Source: Burkholderiales bacterium RIFCSPHIGHO2_12_FULL_61_11
Lineage (GTDB): Bacteria > Pseudomonadota > Gammaproteobacteria > Burkholderiales > Burkholderiaceae_C
NCBI GenBank assembly: GCA_001770785.1
Contig: MERZ01000170.1
Span: 983-6,489 of the forward strand
Reading direction: 5' to 3'
Length of the DNA stretch: 5,507 nt
Shown here: one piece after another, positions 1 through 5,316 of the stretch
Numbering within the stretch: position 1 is the first letter of the stretch
Layout: each line of letters begins with the position of its first letter
Position numbers and translations under genes: made by a program
Notes under the pieces: generated by a model
The model's input: only the letters and a program-made list of their open reading frames with translations
What the model was told of the DNA's origin: nothing
Databases searched by the model: none

Positions 1-881
1 TTGTAAACGTGGCGCCAGATGCTCAGCAATACCAGCATCGGAATCCACCAGGTGCCGGTGGCCCAATAAAACACGGTAAACCCTTTGAGAAAGGGCAGCA
101 AGGACAACAGGAAGGGCGCATCGGGCGCATTGATGATCAGCAGCGAGCCGGCCAGCGTCGAGATCGCCATGGCGCCCATGTTGATCCAGTAGGGCGGCGA
201 CAGGTCCCCCGGCGCAAACCGGAAGAAGGTGTAACGGTAGAAAATCAGCGACATCATCCAGATGTACAGCATGCCGCCCCACAGCCACATCGACAGTGCC
301 AGAAAGTTCATCTCCAGCCGGTAGGGCTGGGCCACATGCGCCGCCAGCATCGCACCCAGCACGGCAACCGATTGCGTCGCCACCACCGCCAGCAGCCAGG
401 CGCCGCTGATGCCTTTGTCCAGCGCCGGCTTTTGTTCCTTGACGGTGAAGGCGGTGAAGATCGCATAGGTCAGCCCAAGCCACAACACCAGCGCCACAAT
501 CCACAGCAGCAGTCCGATGCGGTAGTCGGCAAGCAACAACACATACTGGGAACCCAGCACGCCGGTGCCGGCCACCATGGTAAAAAATCCGGGGCCGCGC
601 AAATGGTCGATCAAGTCGCTGAAAAAACGCCGGGGAAACCACAGCAGGCGTCCCAGGGTCAGTAGCCACAAGACCGCATACATCACGTTGTTCAGGTAGA
701 ACAGCGTGCGTGCAAGCTGCGGCCAGCCCTGTAGATGGGCCGCTATGGAGACGATACCGGTGGCCATGACCAGCCCGAAATACGCGGGTGCCAGGTCGGC
801 CAAATCAGTCCGCAGGCGCGTCTGCAGTGCGGGCTTGACCGGGTGTTCGCCCGATGCGCTATCGGTGCTTGGCGAAGTCAT
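1..881 (-). CDS. TDT-family (TehA/SLAC1-like) membrane transport protein, C-terminus cut by window edge
   Basis: Reading the minus strand from the ATG at 881 gives 293 residues with no stop before the window edge. The protein is strongly hydrophobic after a polar N-terminal tail of about 30 residues. I see about eight likely membrane segments, roughly at 33-50, 60-80, 98-118, 122-145, 160-183, 193-215, 235-252 and 260-288. The first carries AYFGLVMATGIVSIAAHLQG, which resembles the opening of tellurite-resistance/dicarboxylate transporter (TDT, TehA/Mae1/SLAC1) proteins. Members of this family move anions or C4-dicarboxylates through the inner membrane. Family proteins usually have ten helices, so the last one or two lie outside the window. 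The start is 17 bases beyond the P450 stop, so the two genes are probably cotranscribed. The ribosome site is poor, which fits translation following the P450. The family is fairly sure; the substrate cannot be told. Confidence 0.8.
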   Translation of the reverse strand, partial: MTSPSTDSASGEHPVKPALQTRLRTDLADLAPAYFGLVMATGIVSIAAHLQGWPQLARTLFYLNNVMYAVLWLLTLGRLLWFPRRFFSDLIDHLRGPGFFTMVAGTGVLGSQYVLLLADYRIGLLLWIVALVLWLGLTYAIFTAFTVKEQKPALDKGISGAWLLAVVATQSVAVLGAMLAAHVAQPYRLEMNFLALSMWLWGGMLYIWMMSLIFYRYTFFRFAPGDLSPPYWINMGAMAISTLAGSLLIINAPDAPFLLSLLPFLKGFTVFYWATGTWWIPMLVLLSIWRHVY

Positions 882-898
882 CGGTGTTGGGCTACGGG

Positions 899-2062
899 CT
901 ACCGCGCAAACGTGACGTGTAGAGGCACAGAGGCAAAGCCTGAAGCCGGATAAACCGCGCTGGTTGGCGGGCGTCGCGCAATCGGGTCGATACCGGTGGT
1001 GCCGTCAAGCAGTGCTTGTGCCGCTACCCGCAACTCCATGCGCGCCAGTGGCGCCCCCGGACAGACGTGGATACCCGCGCCGTACAGCAGATTGGCGCTT
1101 GCATCGCGGTCCATCCGAAATGACTGTGGATCGGCAAAGACACGGCCATCCCGGTTGGCCGCGACCCAGTTCAGGGAAATACGCTCCCCGGCGCCGATGG
1201 TGCGCCCGCCGATCTCGACGGCACAGGTAGTCACGCGCCGGTTCGCCAGCAGCGGACCGTACATCCTCAAAATCTCTTCAATGGCGGCGGGAAGCAGCGC
1301 TGGCTGCGTGCGCAGTTGTTGCTGCAAATCGGCGTGTTCCGCCAGAAACTGGGCCACAACGCCGACCGCCGCCGCGATCGTGCTGATCTCACCGACCGTC
1401 CAGTTGCGCAAGATGCTGATGATTTCCTCGTCGTTTAACGGTCGACCGTTGACCTGCTGGCTGGCCAGACTGCCTATGACATCCTGATCGCCCTGGACAC
1501 CAGCGTCGCGGCGCGGCTGCAGCAACCCCATGACATAACCCGAAAATTCGCCGGCGATGTCGGCCATGGCCGACCGATCCTGGGCCAAGGTGGCAGCGTG
1601 GTTTTTTTGCGCCCACAATCGCAGCGGCTCGTGCATGCTGGCTGGCCAGCCGAGAAACGCGCACTGCACCCGAACCGCAAAGGGATGGGCAAAATCACCG
1701 ATCAGTTCCAGCTCGACGTGACCGCACAGGGAGCGCACCAGCTCGGCTGCGATGCTGCGGCACTGTGGCTCAAACGCCTGCATGGCTTGCGGCGCGAAAT
1801 AGCGCTCGATGACGCGGCGGTATTGGCCGTGCTCGGGGGGATCCATGCCGTTGGGGGCCGAGAGATTTCGGGAAACCACGCTGCTGAACGTTTCGGGGTC
1901 ATTCAGGACGCGAACAACATCCTCGTGCCGAAAGAGCGACCAGCCCAGCAAATCGCTGTACGCGACCGGGCAACGCTCACGCATCTCATCGCAGGCGGCG
2001 CGTTGGTCGCGCAATACCTCAACGGATTTCGGATCCCAGCCCTGGGAGCGGATTTGATTCAT
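899..2062 (-). CDS. Cytochrome P450
   Basis: This 387-residue protein is a soluble, full-length bacterial P450 with no membrane anchor. The landmarks are in order: HxxxR of helix C at H78-R82, an I-helix segment at 220-236, ExxR of helix K at E263-R266, an FRMDR stretch at 315-319, and the heme-ligand loop YGAGIHVCPG at 327-336 with C334 as thiolate ligand. The loop has Tyr where Phe is usual. The I-helix reads VGEIST (223-228) where most P450s have (A/G)Gx(D/E)TT, so the usual acidic residue is Ile and a Glu lies one position earlier. Such enzymes use two electrons, normally from a ferredoxin or flavoprotein, to monooxygenate an organic substrate; the substrate cannot be inferred. An AAGGG ribosome site (2071-2075) lies 8 bases before the ATG, inside the end of the preceding gene. 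The TDT gene follows after 17 bases. Confidence 0.95.
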   Translation of the reverse strand: MNQIRSQGWDPKSVEVLRDQRAACDEMRERCPVAYSDLLGWSLFRHEDVVRVLNDPETFSSVVSRNLSAPNGMDPPEHGQYRRVIERYFAPQAMQAFEPQCRSIAAELVRSLCGHVELELIGDFAHPFAVRVQCAFLGWPASMHEPLRLWAQKNHAATLAQDRSAMADIAGEFSGYVMGLLQPRRDAGVQGDQDVIGSLASQQVNGRPLNDEEIISILRNWTVGEISTIAAAVGVVAQFLAEHADLQQQLRTQPALLPAAIEEILRMYGPLLANRRVTTCAVEIGGRTIGAGERISLNWVAANRDGRVFADPQSFRMDRDASANLLYGAGIHVCPGAPLARMELRVAAQALLDGTTGIDPIARRPPTSAVYPASGFASVPLHVTFAR

Positions 2063-2064
2063 GG

Positions 2065-2370
2065 CTATTGCCCTTCAGGAAAAAGAACGTTCCAGCAAGA
2101 CGACTCACCGACCAGCAAGTCAAGCTCGGCGCTGGCAGGTTTTTCACACGCCTGCGCGTCCATCTGCCGGGCAATGACTTCGGCTGCAGGCGAGAAATAA
2201 GCCACCACCTCGCATTGCAGGCGACCTTCGAGTTCGTGCCGCGTAAAGACGGCCATGTCCACGGGCCGCGCTGCCGCCGCGAACAAGGGCGGGAATATGG
2301 CCTGGATATGATCCTTCAACGCGTAAGCCAGAATTCCGTCACCCAATTGCTTTGAAAACCATGTGTGCAT
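2065..2370 (-). CDS. Small protein of unknown function, first gene of the P450 unit
   Basis: I do not recognise this 101-residue protein. It begins MHTWFSKQLGDG, has no signal peptide or clear membrane helix, and looks like a compact cytosolic alpha/beta protein. Three cysteines (C53, C75, C92) are not arranged as a known metal site. It includes VFTRHELEGRLQCEVVAYFS at 41-60, which could form two strands, and an acidic, Trp-containing C-terminus. It is supported as a real gene by its tight fit: its stop is 2 bases before the P450 ATG, the P450 ribosome site lies inside its last codons, and AGGA at 2378-2381 sits 7 bases before its own ATG. A role tied to the P450 (assembly, substrate handling or regulation) is inference from position only. 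Confidence 0.75.
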   Translation of the reverse strand: MHTWFSKQLGDGILAYALKDHIQAIFPPLFAAAARPVDMAVFTRHELEGRLQCEVVAYFSPAAEVIARQMDAQACEKPASAELDLLVGESSCWNVLFPEGQ

Positions 2371-2596
2371 ACCGTAATCCTACTTTACACCTTGCGTTGA
2401 AGGTCCAATTTGAACCTCAAGATTGCTGTCAAGCAAGGGATTTTCATTCCTCTTTGGCATCGCCCCGCAGATTACACACCACCTGCGGGCCTTTGAGCAC
2501 GTAATCAAAACTTTCGCGCGGCGGTGAATGGAATGCGACGCCCGCCATGCATGACTATTTTGGATAAGTGTTGTTGCAGCGGTAGCTTACGGCGCA
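2371..2596. other. Intergenic region between the ferredoxin gene and the P450 unit
   Basis: No open frame of credible length is present on either strand. The stretch is more AT-rich near the P450 unit and probably holds that unit's promoter on the minus strand. A TTGACA lies at 2432-2427 (minus strand), but no good -10 hexamer stands 16-18 bases downstream, so I do not call a promoter. An operator-like repeat is at 2397-2420. A hairpin with 7-bp arms CCCGCAG (2464-2470) and CTGCGGG (2483-2489) and a 12-base loop lies downstream of the ferredoxin stop. It has no T-tract on either strand, so a simple intrinsic terminator is not supported. Confidence 0.5.
2397..2420. promoter_or_regulatory. Operator-like imperfect inverted repeat upstream of the P450 unit
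   Basis: TTGAAGGTC (2397-2405) faces GAACCTCAA (2412-2420) across 6 bases. The second arm read in reverse is TTGAGGTTC, matching the first at seven of nine positions. A tight TTGA-ACC-TCAA palindrome (2410-2420) is nested in the right half, and another TCAA at 2429-2432 balances the TTGA at 2397-2400. The element ends 27 bases before the ATG of the small protein, where an operator for a dimeric regulator would be expected. No known regulator consensus is matched. Confidence 0.3.
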
Positions 2597-2920
2597 TCAA
2601 CGCTTGAGCTCAGTCCGTTTGGCCGTCACGGACGCCCATTTGTCAGCGTCAGGAAGAGCTGCCTTGGTTCGGGTGATGGTCTTCCACTTTGGCGCGAGTT
2701 CTGCATTCAATGCGATGAAGTCCTGCTGGTCGGCGGGTACATCTTCTTCGGCAAAGATGGCGTTGACCGGGCACTCTGGCACGCAGACCGCGCAGTCAAT
2801 GCACTCGTCCGGATCAATGGCCAGAAAGTTCGGACCCTCACGAAAGGCGTCCACCGGGCAGACATCGACACAGTCGGTGTATTTGCAGCTGATGCAGGAC
2901 TCGGTGACAACGAACGTCAT
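2597..2920 (-). CDS. fdxA: Seven-iron ferredoxin [3Fe-4S][4Fe-4S], FdxA type
   Basis: This 107-residue protein has the same length and layout as Azotobacter vinelandii ferredoxin I, a small cytosolic electron carrier. Ligands by alignment with that protein: C9, C17 and C50 for the [3Fe-4S] cluster; C21, C40, C43 and C46 for the [4Fe-4S] cluster. C12, a non-ligand Cys in the homologue, is kept. The second non-ligand Cys, next to the [4Fe-4S] cluster (residue 24 in the homologue's mature numbering), is Ala25 here, in the sequence CPVDAF. The C-terminal third is the usual FdxA tail (NAELAPKW, then PDADKW). AAGGAG at 2928-2933 lies 7 bases before the ATG. It sits alone between two gaps but on the same strand as the P450 unit 226 bases downstream, so it may donate electrons to that P450; no ferredoxin reductase is in the window to complete the chain. 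Confidence 0.95.
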   Translation of the reverse strand: MTFVVTESCISCKYTDCVDVCPVDAFREGPNFLAIDPDECIDCAVCVPECPVNAIFAEEDVPADQQDFIALNAELAPKWKTITRTKAALPDADKWASVTAKRTELKR

Positions 2921-2943
2921 GATTTTTCTCCTTTATTCAAACA

Positions 2944-2964
2944 GCTTGCTCCGGTGGAGCAAGC
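2944..2964 (-). promoter_or_regulatory. Perfect 9-bp hairpin in the leader of the ferredoxin gene
   Basis: GCTTGCTCC (2944-2952) and GGAGCAAGC (2956-2964) pair without mismatch across a 3-base loop. On the minus strand the stem ends 10 bases before the AAGGAG ribosome site of the ferredoxin gene and is followed by TGTTTGAAT, not a run of T. It could be a weak terminator for the FmdE-like gene, whose stop lies about 150 bases earlier, a stabilising 5' leader hairpin, or a protein-binding palindrome. The sequence does not decide between these. Confidence 0.45.
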
Positions 2965-3110
2965 GTAGCGGGTCAAGATGAGCCGTTCCTGAACCTGCTT
3001 TCGTCACTTGGCGGGCGCTTACTCAGTGCATGTCATGGTGCGTTACTGCGTGGCTTCAATCGTGGAGGTCACACTGACGCTGTCTGGCAGATGCGGCCTT
3101 GCCGTAATAC

Positions 3111-3719
3111 TCAGGCAATCCTGAGATCAAAGACGGTATCGTCCCATGCATGGTCAAGCAGGATGCGTTGCACGCGTTGCTGCCACAAGCGTCCAAATTC
3201 AATGCGTTGTTGGTCTGTGGCATGACCTGAAAGGCAAAGCTGCATCAGGCGCATGGTTTGCGCGTTCCCCGGTACCCGCTGCGGATACGCTTGGGCCAGG
3301 ATCGCCTGACCCGTGTCGGTTCGCGTGAAACGAAGCTCGGTCTCGATATTCACGTTGAACTGCAACAGGCCGCGCCGCACAAACTGTCCGCCAATTCCCG
3401 CAAAGCCACCATCGCTGGCGGCCCCGGTGAGCAAGCCCAGCACATTGGCGACCACACCGGCGGTGCCGACTTCAAGTGGTTCGCGCAAGCTCACCTCGAT
3501 GGCCCCGCGTGTGGGCATGTCGTCGCCATACAAGGTCTTGATGGCTCGTACGCCTAGCCAGTAGGCTGAGGCGACTGTCGGGCAAGAATGCCCGGCCAGT
3601 CGCACCGCATCTGCATAGCCGTAGCTCATTAGACCGCCAGCGACGGTGCCGAGTAAATCAGCGAGCGGATCGCGCAGTCTGATGCGCGGCACTTGATCGA
3701 AAAAATCAGGGAAATTCAT
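3111..3719 (-). CDS. FmdE-like domain protein
   Basis: The 202-residue protein resembles the FmdE family, named for a gene in the formylmethanofuran dehydrogenase operon of methanogens but widespread in other prokaryotes with no settled function. The main sign is GHSCPTVASAYWLGVRA (43-59), close to the family's GHxCPG segment, with H44 and C46 as likely metal-binding residues; Thr replaces the usual Gly after CP. The segments DDMPTRGAIEV (66-76) and ASDGGFAGIGGQF (101-113) also fit a small alpha/beta metal-binding fold. I see no signal peptide and no C-terminal zinc ribbon. I chose the ATG at 3719 over a TTG at 3731 because GAGGA (3725-3729) lies 5 bases before it. That site overlaps the TGA of the DUF2249 gene, so the two are translationally coupled. 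Methanogenesis is not implied. The assignment comes from motif resemblance and is moderate. Confidence 0.65.
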   Translation of the reverse strand: MNFPDFFDQVPRIRLRDPLADLLGTVAGGLMSYGYADAVRLAGHSCPTVASAYWLGVRAIKTLYGDDMPTRGAIEVSLREPLEVGTAGVVANVLGLLTGAASDGGFAGIGGQFVRRGLLQFNVNIETELRFTRTDTGQAILAQAYPQRVPGNAQTMRLMQLCLSGHATDQQRIEFGRLWQQRVQRILLDHAWDDTVFDLRIA

Positions 3720-3724
3720 GGAGT

Positions 3725-3729
3725 TCCTC
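3725..3729 (-). promoter_or_regulatory. Ribosome binding site fused to the upstream stop codon
   Basis: On the minus strand the sequence TGAGGA joins the DUF2249 stop codon (TGA, 3730-3728) to the GAGGA ribosome site, 5 bases before the ATG at 3719. This fixes the FmdE-like start and implies that ribosomes ending the first gene begin the second. Confidence 0.7.
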
Positions 3730-3988
3730 AAAGACAGGAGAAGTCGATCACGATGGCGCCTGACTCCCGTTGAATGTACTCAATGGAAACAGCATCGCCG
3801 TACCGGGCAAGGACTTGGTTCAGAAGGGGAATCGGATCGTGGTCGTTGCAAAAGCGCATGGTCTCGCCGGGTTGCAGTGAATCAAGCGCAGCAAGAATGG
3901 CGGCATGACGGAAACGCCTGGCAACGCCGCGCGCATCAAACGGATAGATGGCTTCGGGGGTGACGTGGCTGGTAGCGCAGGAACTCAT
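3728..3988 (-). CDS. DUF2249 domain protein
   Basis: This is an 86-residue cytosolic protein made almost wholly of one DUF2249 domain. The visible marks are D18-A-R20, R27-H28, LQPGE (38-42) and the hallmark NDHDPIPL (48-55), followed by a C-terminal strand pair. The domain's biochemical role is not established. From memory, its genes often lie near respiratory, denitrification or NO-related genes, which I could not check here. The ATG at 3988 is preferred over the in-frame GTG at 4078 because AAGAGG at 3996-4001 stands 7 bases before it, the domain is complete from there, and the 30 extra residues look unlike the family and have no ribosome site. The gene leads a two-gene unit with the FmdE-like gene 8 bases downstream. 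An FNR/DNR-like site lies about 190 bases upstream. Cysteines C4, C47 and C85 are not in a known cluster pattern. Confidence 0.85.
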   Translation of the reverse strand: MSSCATSHVTPEAIYPFDARGVARRFRHAAILAALDSLQPGETMRFCNDHDPIPLLNQVLARYGDAVSIEYIQRESGAIVIDFSCL

Positions 3989-3995
3989 GGTGAAA

Positions 3996-4001
3996 CCTCT
4001 T
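3996..4001 (-). promoter_or_regulatory. Ribosome binding site deciding the DUF2249 start
   Basis: AAGAGG on the minus strand lies 7 bases before the ATG at 3988. No comparable site precedes the in-frame GTG at 4078, so the shorter protein is the better call. Confidence 0.65.
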
Positions 4002-4177
4002 GTGATTGGCAAAGAAATAATCAACCTGCCATGCTTGGCGCAGCAGGACTTGTCGCCGGAGAAATCGCTCGCGATCACCAGACTAACTGCTCAATACGCG
4101 CGCCGAAGGAGCAGAGAATTTAGAAACATACTCATATACCTTGCACGGACTTTAAAGATATATCACAAATACCTCTT

Positions 4178-4191
4178 ATGACGGCAATCAA
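4178..4191 (-). promoter_or_regulatory. FNR/DNR-like binding site
   Basis: On the minus strand this reads TTGATTGCCGTCAT, which matches the TTGAT-N4-GTCAA form of the FNR/DNR/NNR site at nine of ten defined positions; only the last A is T. It lies in the AT-rich divergent region, 190 bases before the DUF2249 start. TAAAGT begins 23 bases downstream, close to the spacing at class II sites centred near -41.5. If real, it suggests induction by low oxygen or nitric oxide. A 14-base motif can occur by chance, and it is also placed so as to serve the plus strand. Confidence 0.45.
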
Positions 4192-4225
4192 TCCCATGCC
4201 CCTGTTGCGCCAATGGAATTAACAT

Positions 4226-4282
4226 TCAATCATTTCAAGGAACTTTGTCTGATGCCACTCGCTTATCCCATTGAATGATTGA
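4226..4282. repeat. Inverted repeat with 9-bp arms around the sigma-factor remnant's start
   Basis: TCAATCATT (4226-4234) is the exact reverse complement of AATGATTGA (4274-4282), with 39 bases between. A second register, CATTCAAT (4223-4230) against ATTGAATG (4270-4277), overlaps it. The right arm contains the ATG at 4275. It could be an operator pair, a leader fold that hid the old start codon, or chance in AT-rich sequence. Confidence 0.35.
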
Positions 4283-4539
4283 TATGCTGGCCTCCGATGG
4301 CTTCGGAGATGACTGGGTAAGCCGTGCGCAGGCAGGCGACCGGAAAGCATTTTCCGAGCTGGTGCGGCGTTATCAGGAGCCGGTGCCCCGCTAGTCATTG
4401 CGCATGCGGGGGGGGCGCACGACGATGTGATGGAGTTGACGCAGGAAGCGTTGATCAAAGGCCCTCGAGAAAGGATAGCAGTGGATCGGGAGTCCTTGCG
4501 GCCATTGCCTGGCGCGCCTTGATGCGGCGCATGATCTGA
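4275..4539 (+). pseudogene. Decayed ECF sigma factor gene (region 2 remnant)
   Basis: Three pieces of one ECF (sigma-70 family) sigma factor lie in three successive frames. The first, from the ATG at 4275, includes WVSRAQAGDRKAFSELVRRY and ends at TAG 4392-4394. The second, about 4397-4460, reads AHDDVMELTQEALIK, the region 2 stretch usually seen as D(A)EDLTQEAF. The third, about 4468-4539, reads DSSGSGVLAAIAWRALMRR, like the end of region 2. The first change of frame falls at a run of eight G (4408-4415), consistent with loss of one base. A second loss lies near 4460-4475. Region 4, needed for -35 recognition, is absent: only 69 bases remain before the next gene. An intact protein would be about 170-200 residues, so this is a broken remnant. 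Sequencing error could explain a single shift but not the missing half. It once likely preceded the amidotransferase gene in one unit. Confidence 0.75.
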
Positions 4540-4608
4540 CGTGATGCAAGCCGCTGCCCGCCGTTCGGCTCGGCATGAACGACAGCACCAGACCAAGGAG
4601 AAAAAACG

Positions 4609-5316
4609 ATGAACATACATTACCTGCAGCATGTGCCATTTGAAGGGCCTGGAAGCATCGTGGACTGGGCTCGACGCGGCGGTCACACGCTCGGCGCGAC
4701 GCGGTTCTACTGCGGCGACCCACTGCCGGTGGTCGAGACACTGGACTTGCTGGTGGTGATGGGCGGGCCCATGAATATCTACGAAGAGGCCCGCTACCCG
4801 TGGCTCGCGCACGAGAAGTGTTTCATTGAGCAGGCAATCGCTGCCGACCGTCGCGTGCTGGGCATCTGTCTTGGCGCACAGCTCGTCGCAGACGTGCTCG
4901 GTGCGAAGGTGTATGCCAATGCCGAAAGTGAAATTGGCTGGTTTCCGGTCGAAGCGACACAGGCCGCGGCCGGGCTGTTTGCCTCATTCCCCCGACAGAT
5001 TGATGTTTTCCACTGGCACGGAGATACCTTTGATATACCGCCCGGCGCGGTACACGTAGCGCGCAGTGACGGTTGCGCGAACCAGGCTTTTGTCTACGAC
5101 GAGCGAATCGTCGGCTTGCAGTTTCACCTGGAGACGACGCTCGGCAGCGCGCAACAAATCATTGCCCACAGCACCGATGAGATCGTCAAAGGCCGCTTCA
5201 TCCAGCCGCCGCAAGCCATGCTTGCAAACCCGCAACGGTTCAAAACCATCAATCGCGCTATGCGGGAGTTGCTGGACCGGCTGACGGCTACCCCGGCAGG
5301 TGAGGGTGCCGCGTGA
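4609..5316 (+). CDS. Class I glutamine amidotransferase-like protein
   Basis: This 235-residue protein is a stand-alone class I (triad) glutamine amidotransferase domain, of the kind annotated as GMP-synthase-like or GuaA-type GATase. The nucleophile elbow GICLGAQ (85-91) gives Cys87, and H173 and E175 in LQFHLE complete the triad; Leu replaces the usual Pro between His and Glu. Other family marks are VVMGGPMNIYEE (49-60), with GGP forming the oxyanion side, and HWHGDTFDIP (135-144). Triad enzymes release ammonia from glutamine for a partner synthase; some relatives act on gamma-glutamyl compounds instead. No synthase domain is fused here, so the acceptor is unknown. AAGGAG (4595-4600) lies 8 bases before the ATG. 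The next gene overlaps its stop by 4 bases, so the two are probably an operon. The sequence looks intact and typical for its surroundings. Confidence 0.92.
   Translation: MNIHYLQHVPFEGPGSIVDWARRGGHTLGATRFYCGDPLPVVETLDLLVVMGGPMNIYEEARYPWLAHEKCFIEQAIAADRRVLGICLGAQLVADVLGAKVYANAESEIGWFPVEATQAAAGLFASFPRQIDVFHWHGDTFDIPPGAVHVARSDGCANQAFVYDERIVGLQFHLETTLGSAQQIIAHSTDEIVKGRFIQPPQAMLANPQRFKTINRAMRELLDRLTATPAGEGAA
5302..5306 (+). promoter_or_regulatory. Ribosome binding site for the GTG start of the next gene
   Basis: GAGGG within the last codons of the amidotransferase gene lies 5 bases before GTG 5312-5314. It supports that GTG, which overlaps the upstream TGA as GTGA, as the start. Confidence 0.55.

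Larger units (their letters stand above)
3989..4274. other. Divergent intergenic region
   Basis: This stretch separates the minus-strand DUF2249 unit from plus-strand sequence. No credible gene is seen in it. The part from about 4115 to 4195 is clearly more AT-rich than its flanks, as expected for promoters, and contains the FNR/DNR-like box. For the minus strand, TAAAGT lies 23 bases downstream of the box and could be a -10 element. For the plus strand, TGGAAT lies 22 bases downstream. Both are four-of-six matches to TATAAT and therefore weak. Confidence 0.5.

Noticed and set aside
9..665. A 218-codon open frame on the plus strand rich in Gln, His, Arg and Pro
   Set aside because: It is the antisense shadow of the hydrophobic TDT-family gene, whose minus-strand translation gives proper membrane helices; the plus-strand residues show low-complexity bias.
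1598..2200. A 200-codon plus-strand open frame
   Set aside because: It lies opposite the P450 gene and runs into the small upstream gene; both have motifs or ribosome sites, while this frame has neither.
2464..2489. Hairpin with 7-bp GC-rich arms after the ferredoxin gene as an intrinsic terminator
   Set aside because: No T-run follows on either strand and the loop is 12 bases long; kept only as a note on the intergenic region.
3110..3125. CTCAGG/CCTGAG hairpin across the FmdE-like stop codon as a terminator
   Set aside because: The stem is only 6 bp, overlaps the coding end and is not followed by a T-run.
3728..4078. A longer DUF2249 protein starting at GTG 4078
   Set aside because: No ribosome site precedes that GTG, the extra 30 residues do not resemble the domain, and ATG 3988 has AAGAGG at good spacing.
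4400..4420. Programmed frameshifting at the eight-G run to make a functional sigma factor
   Set aside because: A second frame change is needed further on and region 4 is absent, so the product would not work; decay explains all the changes.
4219..4812. A 197-codon minus-strand open frame across the sigma remnant and amidotransferase start
   Set aside because: It shows no family resemblance, spans a real gene start with a good ribosome site on the other strand, and is explained by high GC content.
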